Shown: piece by piece, positions 39,144 to 44,076 of the stretch
How positions within the stretch are numbered: position 1 is the first letter of the stretch
Layout of the letters: each line of letters begins with the position of its first letter
IMG/VR virus record: IMGVR_UViG_3300046491_000454
Location: 1 to 44,076 of that record
DNA: 44,076 nucleotides
Direction: 5' to 3' (one strand)
Source: a virus
The notes under the pieces: model-generated
Told to the model about the DNA's origin: nothing
The model's input: the letters and a program-made list of their open reading frames with translations, nothing else
The model's database searches: none
Made by a program: the position numbers and the translations under genes

Positions 39144-39251
39144 CACGCAGCACGCTGCCAACGACGACTATGCCTGGAATCAGAATTTCAACAACGGCAA
39201 CCAGAACAACAACAAGTCGGCCAGCTTCCGCGCTCGCGCGGTCCGCAGATT
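39144..39251 (+). repeat. DGR template repeat (TR)
   Basis: A 108-base non-coding template, 16 bases before the reverse transcriptase ATG. Read in the target frame it carries nine asparagine codons (AAC or AAT), the typical adenine-rich design that gives wide amino-acid choice and avoids stop codons. VR1 and VR2 are copies in which only adenines of this sequence have changed. The GC-rich end (TTCCGCGCTCGCGCGGTC) is shared unchanged with both VRs. Confidence 0.95.
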
Positions 39252-39266
39252 ATCCCGGTCGCCACC

Positions 39267-40387
39267 ATGCTGATTTTTCGTTCGAGGAGCTGGTGCAAGC
39301 CTACCTCGACTGCCGCAAGACCAAGCGCAACTCGGCCAGCGCCGCCGCGTTCGAGCAGGACCAGGAGCGCAACCTGGCGCGCCTGCGCGACGAGCTGCTC
39401 GACGGCAGCTACCGGCCGGGCCGGTCGATCTGCTTCATCGTCACGCGCCCAAGGCCGCGCGAGGTGTGGGCGGCCGACTTCCGCGACCGGATCGTGCACC
39501 ACCTGCTGTACAACCGCATCGCGCCGCGCTTTTACCGTTCGTTCATCAGCGACACCTGCGCCTGCATCCCGGGCCGCGGCACGCTGTACGCGGCACAGCG
39601 CCTCGAGGCGAAGATCCGCAGCGCGTCCCAGAACTGGAGCCGGCCGCTGTGGTACCTGAAGTGCGACCTGGCCAACTTCTTCGTCGCGATCGACAAACAC
39701 GTGCTGTGGCGCCAGATCGCCGCGCGCGTCAACGAGCCGTGGTGGCTGGCCCTGGCCGAGACGATCCTGTTCCACGACCCGCGCCAGGACTATGAGCTGC
39801 GCGGCGACCCGCGACTGATTGACCTGGTGCCGCCGCACAAACGCCTGCTTGGCCAGCCCGACCACCTCGGCCTGCCGATCGGGAACCTGTCGAGCCAGTT
39901 CTTCGCCAACATCTACCTCGACGCGCTCGACCAGCACGCGAAGCACCAGGTGCGCGCCCGCCATTACGTGCGCTACGTCGACGACTTCATCCTCCTCCAC
40001 GAATCGCCCCAGTGGCTGAACGGTGCGCTGGCCAGCATCGATGCATTCCTGCCGGCGACGCTCGGCGCCCGCCTGAACCCGACCAAGACCATCCTGCAGC
40101 CGGTGGCGCGCGGCGTCGACTTCGTCGGCCACGTGATCAAGCCGTGGCACACGCGCGCCCGTCGGCGCACCGTTGATCAGGCGATTAGCCGGCTGCGCAC
40201 GATGGACGCGGACGATGTCTTCGCCGCGGCAAACAGCTACTTCGGGCTGCTGCGCCAGTCGGACAGCAGCCATACCGATCGGGCCCGGGTAGCGCGGGCG
40301 GTGCTCAGGCGCGGTCATGCGGTGAACCGTACTTTCACGAAGACCTATAGAAAACAGCACGAACGCGAGATGGCGCGCGCGGCATAA
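39267..40387 (+). CDS. DGR reverse transcriptase (start region frameshifted)
   Basis: About 372 residues in the main frame. DGR-class features: SFEELVQAYLDCRKTKRN at the N terminus, VWAADFRDRIVHHLLYNRI, WYLKCDLANFFVAIDKHVLW, the DGR-specific IGNLSSQ motif (39878-39898, in place of QGxxxSP), the catalytic YVDD box (39974-39985) and PVARGVDFVGHVIKPWHTRA. The enzyme copies TR RNA with adenine errors. The natural ATG at 39267 is in another frame; a -1 shift in the five-T run (39274-39278) joins it to the main frame as MLIFSFEELV. Without this, GTG at 39293 or a read-through from upstream must serve. Confidence 0.92.
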
Positions 40388-40427
40388 GCGAATCCATCGC
40401 CACCAACCACCACCCCAGGAGAACCCG

Positions 40428-41150
40428 ATGAAGAAGATTGTTCTGAACCTCCGGCTGCTGCTCGCCTTCGTCCTTAGCCCGTTCACCGACCGTGCCGGCC
40501 ACCAGCCGCCAAACTTCGCCAACATCAAGGCGCTGCTGCTGCACCTGTGCGACTACGACGACGTCAAGTGCACGTGGGTGATGCGCTGGCTGGCCTACCC
40601 GCTGCGCAACCCGGGCGCGAAGATGGACATCGGCCTGGTGGTCAACGGCGAGGAAGGTACCGGCAAGAACATGTTTTTCGAGCAGGTGGTGGCGCGCCTG
40701 TACAACGACGACAGCGTGCGCCACCTGGATGCGGCGCGGTTGCACGCGACGCTACAGCGGTGGGCCGTGGGCGCGCGTTTGGCGATGGTCGATGGCACGT
40801 TCTCGAAGAAGAACGCGGCGCGCCTGAAGGAGCTGATCACGGCGGCTGCGCTACACGTGGCAGGCCGCTTCGAGCAGGGTCAGACGCGCAAGAACCGGAT
40901 CAACTTCGTGTTCCTGTCGACCTCGTCCGAGTTCCTGCCGGTGCTCGAATCGGACCGCCGTCTGTTCGTGCTCGAGGTGGGCCCACGCCAGACGCGCACG
41001 TTCTACCGCGCGGTGTCGCACGAGATCGCGAACGGCGGCGTCGAAGCCTTCCGCGAGTACCTGATGCGCGGCTTGGACATGAGTGGCTTTAACGAGCACA
41101 CCAGGCCGCCAGCCGATGCCGCACAGCGTGCGCTGCGCGAGGTCGCGTAG
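40428..41150 (+). CDS. DUF5906-like helicase domain protein, truncated primase paralogue
   Basis: Encodes 240 residues. Clearly related to the helicase part of the primase at 29788-32241: both share WLAYPL-x-x-PGAKM and a P-loop region, here NGEEGTGKNMFFEQVVARLY. The Walker A motif ends GKN instead of GKS or GKT. The prim-pol domain is absent. A ring ATPase without the usual hydroxyl residue may be inactive or regulatory. It begins 40 bases after the reverse transcriptase and belongs to the same operon. Confidence 0.8.
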   Translation: MKKIVLNLRLLLAFVLSPFTDRAGHQPPNFANIKALLLHLCDYDDVKCTWVMRWLAYPLRNPGAKMDIGLVVNGEEGTGKNMFFEQVVARLYNDDSVRHLDAARLHATLQRWAVGARLAMVDGTFSKKNAARLKELITAAALHVAGRFEQGQTRKNRINFVFLSTSSEFLPVLESDRRLFVLEVGPRQTRTFYRAVSHEIANGGVEAFREYLMRGLDMSGFNEHTRPPADAAQRALREVA

Positions 41151-41425
41151 TGGTCGACGCAATAACGGCCCTAGCGTTGGTCCGCAGCCTGGTGGCGCAC
41201 GACGGCCACGCGGCGACGTTCCTGACGCTGGGCCAGTACCGCAGTGCGTTGCTGGCGCGCATAGACCAGCTTGCAGTTGACGCCCCACCAGGAGGCAGCA
41301 ATGACGCAGGTGACGCAACCGTCGCGGCAGCAGGTCCGCGAGTATCTCGAACGGCGCATCCAGGATCGGACGCCACCACCGCCGCTGGAAGAGATCCGGC
41401 GCCAGCTGGGGTGGAAGCTGATTGA
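41150..41425 (+). CDS. Small hypothetical protein
   Basis: Encodes 91 residues from a GTG at 41150 that overlaps the preceding stop (TAGTG), suggesting coupling. The N-terminal half is helical (VDAITALALVRSLVAHDGHA, then LGQYRSALLARIDQL); the C-terminal half is low in complexity and overlaps the next gene in another frame. Unknown function. Confidence 0.5.
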   Translation: MVDAITALALVRSLVAHDGHAATFLTLGQYRSALLARIDQLAVDAPPGGSNDAGDATVAAAGPRVSRTAHPGSDATTAAGRDPAPAGVEAD

Positions 41426-41462
41426 AGCTGCGCGGCTGGAACAGGCAACCACGTACCCCTGA
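41301..41462 (+). CDS. Small phage protein
   Basis: Encodes 53 residues from the ATG at 41301 with a strong AGGAGG site upstream. The sequence PSRQQVREYLERRIQDR, then PPPLEEIRRQLGWKLIEA, is a pattern I have seen in small phage proteins, with an unknown role. It overlaps the C-terminal part of the preceding frame by 125 bases; the better ribosome binding site favours this gene. Confidence 0.6.
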   Translation: MTQVTQPSRQQVREYLERRIQDRTPPPPLEEIRRQLGWKLIEAARLEQATTYP

Positions 41463-41478
41463 CGGGAAGGGATAACCC

Positions 41479-41736
41479 ATGAACGAACTGAACAATATCG
41501 CTTGCGGCGACCGACCGGGCGACGAGGTGTGCGCGATCTGCGACGACACCGGCAGCCTGGTGCACCCGGCATCGGCCATGCCGTCGACGCCGACTGGCGC
41601 CCCATTGCCGGGCGCGCCAGCGGCGAAATGCGCCGACCACGACTGGCCGGAAGGCCCGCACGGCACGGACATGGACGGCAGCTGCACCAGGTGCGGCTTG
41701 TCCTTCCTGCGCTACATTCACACGGAGTGCCCATGA
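41479..41736 (+). CDS. Small zinc-ribbon-like protein
   Basis: Encodes 85 residues with two cysteine pairs (CAICDDTGS; CTRCGLSF) and a Pro-rich middle. The pattern suggests a metal-binding minimal fold. Start ATG with GGGAAGGG upstream. Its stop overlaps the start of the next gene (ATGA). Confidence 0.55.
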   Translation: MNELNNIACGDRPGDEVCAICDDTGSLVHPASAMPSTPTGAPLPGAPAAKCADHDWPEGPHGTDMDGSCTRCGLSFLRYIHTECP

Positions 41737-42344
41737 AAGAGCGCCCAATCCTGTTCAGCGCGCCGATGGTACGCGCGCTGCTCGACGGCAGCAAGACGCA
41801 GACGCGGCGCGCTGTGAAGGGCGAGATGCTCTCGAATCTCGGCGACCTTCCGCACGTTCCGGATTGGATCACTGCGGACGTGCCGCGGCTCTGCCCCTAC
41901 GGCCAGCCCGGCGACCGCCTGTGGGTCCGCGAGACGTGGCGGCACACGGCAGGTAGTCTGGACGAAGCGCGTGCGCTCACCGAAGACATCGCCAGCGGAA
42001 CTGCGGTTGACTGGCGGGCAACATATATCGAGCGCTGCATAAAAGAGCTTGGCTTCAGCCGTGAAGAGGCCGAGCAGGCGGACAGCTTCGAGACGTGGCG
42101 CCCCAGCATCCACATGCCCCGCTGGGCCAGCCGCATCCTGCTCGAAGTCGTATCGGTGCGCGTCGAGCGGCTGCAGTCCTGCAGCGATTCGGACGCGCGA
42201 GCCGAGGGCATTGTCGCCTCCGAATTTGACCCGTCGTCGCCGGTCTTCCGGTACGCCTGTCTGTGGGACGACATCAACGGGCGGGGCAGCTGGAACGCCA
42301 ACCCGTGGGTGTGGGTAGTCGAGTTCAGGCGAGTGCAACCATGA
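41733..42344 (+). CDS. ASCH-like phage protein
   Basis: Encodes 203 residues from the ATG at 41733. It starts MKERPILFSAPMVRALLDGS, with KTQTRRAV, then GDRLWVRETWRH and MPRWASRILLEVVSVRVERL, ending NPWVWVVEFRRV. This is the well-known phage protein style related to ASCH/PUA-like domains, which bind RNA or modified nucleotides. The exact role in phage is uncertain. It ends the block of well-supported genes in the early operon. Confidence 0.8.
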   Translation: MKERPILFSAPMVRALLDGSKTQTRRAVKGEMLSNLGDLPHVPDWITADVPRLCPYGQPGDRLWVRETWRHTAGSLDEARALTEDIASGTAVDWRATYIERCIKELGFSREEAEQADSFETWRPSIHMPRWASRILLEVVSVRVERLQSCSDSDARAEGIVASEFDPSSPVFRYACLWDDINGRGSWNANPWVWVVEFRRVQP

Positions 42345-42376
42345 ACCCCGCCATCATTATCTGGCTGCTGTGCTGA
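42341..42376 (+). CDS. Micro-ORF, 11 residues
   Basis: MNPAIIIWLLC, beginning at the stop of the ASCH-like gene (ATGA) and ending with a TGA that overlaps the next ATG. The peptide is fully hydrophobic. Too short to be judged; listed because the chain of overlapping starts and stops is regular. Confidence 0.25.
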   Translation: MNPAIIIWLLC

Positions 42377-42425
42377 TGTGGCAGCCGGCGCCGCCTCAGC
42401 ACAACGATTCCAAAAAAGTCGACCG

Positions 42426-42542
42426 ATGAATTATTCAATCACTTCCCGCGAACTGCGCTGCGTCGCCTGCCATCAGCCGCTCGGCCAGCGGCATGGGGCC
42501 GGCTGCCGCTTCGCGCGCTTCACCATCAGCACGCCGGAGTAA
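42426..42542 (+). CDS. Small cysteine-containing protein
   Basis: Encodes 38 residues, MNYSITSRELRCVACHQPLG and then RHGAGCRFARFTISTPE. The C-x2-C and a later cysteine with histidines suggest a one-site zinc fold. It lies between the ASCH-like and AlpA-like genes in the same direction. Function unknown. Confidence 0.5.
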   Translation: MNYSITSRELRCVACHQPLGQRHGAGCRFARFTISTPE

Positions 42543-42546
42543 CCCT

Positions 42547-42777
42547 GTGACACCGTTTTACCTCGACCTCGAAGCCGCTGCGGCATCCGTCGCCCTGAGC
42601 CCGGAGACTTTGCAGCGCCTGGTGCGCGCCGGCGAGTTCCCGGCGCCGCGCCAGCTGTCCGGGCGCCGCGTCGGGTGGCTGACGCGCGAGCTGGAAGCGT
42701 GGGCCGTCGCACGCCCAGTCTCCGAGCAGCTCCCACCGCCGAATACGTCCAGGCGTAAAACCAAGCCGACGAACTAA
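42547..42777 (+). CDS. AlpA-family regulator, excisionase candidate
   Basis: Encodes 76 residues from a GTG at 42547, five bases after the previous stop. The body LSPETLQRLVRAGEFPAP followed by SGRRVGWLTRELEAWAVAR is the AlpA winged-helix pattern. AlpA-like proteins act as excisionases or regulators of integrase genes. It converges on the integrase, whose stop is 15 bases away; this neighbourhood supports an excisionase role. The basic tail SRRKTKPTN would contact DNA. Confidence 0.8.
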   Translation: MTPFYLDLEAAAASVALSPETLQRLVRAGEFPAPRQLSGRRVGWLTRELEAWAVARPVSEQLPPPNTSRRKTKPTN

Positions 42778-42792
42778 CCGGCACCGGCACAC

Positions 42793-44076
42793 CTACCCTT
42801 TCGCCAGCGCCTCGTAATGCTCGCTCAACCTGGTCAACCATTCGCGCCGCTCGCGATCGTAGCGGTGCAGGTTATACACCCCGACGATCCCGCCCGGCAT
42901 GTGCCCCAGCACCGCCTCGGCAATCTCATCGATACAACCCAGCGCCGCCAGTTGCGTGCGGCCGGTGCGCCGCAGGTCGTGCACCGACCAATGCGTGACC
43001 GGCAGTCGTGAACGCTCGTACTGCGTCCGCGTCGTCGCATACGGTTGGCGCATCCATACCATTGCACTGACCGTCTTCTGCTCGGTGTGCCCGGTGCGCC
43101 CATCCGACGGAAACAGGAACCCCGACTTGACCTGGTCGATCCGCCGCAGCACGATCGACTCGGCCCGTCCGACCAGTGGCACGCGCAAGTCGGTTGCCTC
43201 CTCGCGCCAGGCATTCTTCGTTTTCGACTTGGGCACGGTCCACCACAGCCCGTCCTCTTCGCGCGCGACGTCACATACTTCCATCGTCAGGATCTCGCTG
43301 CCCCGCGTGCAGGTCCACATGTAGAGCGTGACCACGTCCTCGACGAGGCGAGAGAAATTCGGCAGCCAACGGATCAGCACCCCGATCTCGTCGGCGTTGA
43401 GCACACGTTTGGCGGTGCCGAGCGCGATGCCATCGCGGATGTGGCCCTTACTGCGCAGCTTGCCGCGCATGACCTGGCGCCACCAGTTGGGCACATCCTG
43501 GTCGAGACGGCCGGCGTCGTGCCCGTAGTCCCAAGCAGCGCCCAGCTCGGCGCGCAGCTTGCCGGCCTGGACGGGGGTGTCGACGTGTGACTGCAACAGG
43601 TTGAACGCCTCGGCGCGCGTCACCTTGGCCGGATCAAGGTCGGCAACGGCGCCCAGCATCTTGTCGAGCATCCGCCGCGCCTCGGCCGCGCCCTTGGGCT
43701 TGCGGTGCCGGTCGACGTGGCCGTCGAGGTACAGGTTGCACAGGCCGCGCACCGTCAAGCGGTTGGCGACCGCGGCGCGGACCTGGTCCTGCGCCGCCTT
43801 CTCCTGGACGCGCGCGGCGCGCCGCTCCTCGGCCGGGTCGCGCCCAGCTGCGCGCACGTCGCGCAGCCTCTCCCACTCGACGATCGCGGCGGCCGCCGAC
43901 ATCGCTGGCCACGCACCGATTTTCACCTGGCGCATGCGCTGGTCGAGCGGGCTTTTGAAGCGGTAGATCCACGACCGCGAGGACGCCGTCGCTTCCAAAC
44001 GGAGGCCTTGGCAATCGGAAATGGTAAAGTGTTGGCCTGGCTGAAGTAGCTTGGCCTCGCGCGCGTCAAATTGCAT
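42793..44076 (-). CDS. int: Tyrosine recombinase integrase
   Basis: Encodes 427 residues; the ATG is the last base triplet of the window. The N-terminal 95 residues are a DUF4102-type arm-binding domain (LLQPGQHFTISDCQGLRLEA, RQVKIGAWPAMSAAAAI), and residues 105-195 form the core-binding domain. Catalytic residues: first Arg in TCTRGSEILTME, His-x-x-Arg in VHDLRRTGRTQL, a second His in LGHMPGGIVG, and Tyr in VYNLHRYDRERREW. The enzyme inserts the prophage at a tRNA gene, presumably tRNA-His given the fragment at 621-675. Its upstream region and the other att site lie outside the window. Confidence 0.94.
   Translation of the reverse strand: MQFDAREAKLLQPGQHFTISDCQGLRLEATASSRSWIYRFKSPLDQRMRQVKIGAWPAMSAAAAIVEWERLRDVRAAGRDPAEERRAARVQEKAAQDQVRAAVANRLTVRGLCNLYLDGHVDRHRKPKGAAEARRMLDKMLGAVADLDPAKVTRAEAFNLLQSHVDTPVQAGKLRAELGAAWDYGHDAGRLDQDVPNWWRQVMRGKLRSKGHIRDGIALGTAKRVLNADEIGVLIRWLPNFSRLVEDVVTLYMWTCTRGSEILTMEVCDVAREEDGLWWTVPKSKTKNAWREEATDLRVPLVGRAESIVLRRIDQVKSGFLFPSDGRTGHTEQKTVSAMVWMRQPYATTRTQYERSRLPVTHWSVHDLRRTGRTQLAALGCIDEIAEAVLGHMPGGIVGVYNLHRYDRERREWLTRLSEHYEALAKG

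Noticed and set aside
38936-39266. N-terminal extension of the RT frame through TR
   Set aside because: Open in frame but translates TR in a non-target frame as Thr/Arg-rich sequence; DGR RTs usually begin close to the SFEEL-like motif. A TR that is also coding would be unusual, so I treat the extension as fortuitous.
39188-40528. Minus-strand open frame of 446 residues over the RT
   Set aside because: Antisense to the reverse transcriptase; the sense frame has all RT motifs.

Overview
The window is almost entirely one temperate, tailed (siphovirus-type) prophage in a GC-rich proteobacterium. A betaproteobacterium of the Oxalobacteraceae/Burkholderiales type is my best guess, from protein style, the tRNA-His remnant and the phage gene families; no ribosomal marker is present to confirm it.

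Layout. 1-675: an unrecognised gene, then the 3' part of a tRNA-His gene (likely attachment-site core) and a strong terminator. 803-2846: two small unknown genes and a plus-strand type VI secretion module (Hcp, Tai4-like immunity protein, Tae4-like amidase). 2865-29504: a long minus-strand late block. Read in its own direction it runs terminase small and large subunits, Mor-like regulator, gpW-like connector, portal, an inserted appendage-like module with a cupin protein, protease/scaffold, capsid cement, major capsid protein, head-tail joining, tail tube, frameshifted tail chaperones, tape measure, two distal tail or fibre proteins, a papain-like protein and a lysis cassette (holin-endolysin fusion, Rz, nested Rz1). 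29505-29787: a non-coding iteron and inverted-repeat region, possibly an origin. 29788-34261: minus-strand early genes (primase-helicase, CII-type regulator, Cro). 34344-35572: the CI-type repressor and a membrane protein. 35747-42777: a plus-strand early operon. 42793-44076: the tyrosine integrase.

The main discovery is a complete diversity-generating retroelement (DGR) inside the plus-strand early operon. It has two target genes with C-terminal variable repeats (VR1, VR2), an Avd accessory protein, one template repeat (TR) and a DGR-type reverse transcriptase. By direct alignment, VR1 differs from TR at 10 positions and VR2 at 9, and every difference falls on a TR adenine. This is the signature of adenine-directed mutagenic retrohoming, and it shows one template feeding two genes.

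The promoter of the plus-strand operon and the cro promoter have the same architecture: TTGACT, 17 bp, TAATAT, with two matching palindromic operators whose centres are 25 bp apart. They share an identical 20-bp segment in inverted orientation. The simplest reading is that the CI-type repressor silences both, so the DGR should be held down in the lysogen and expressed on induction. An oddity is that the natural ATG of the reverse transcriptase is one base out of frame at a run of five T.
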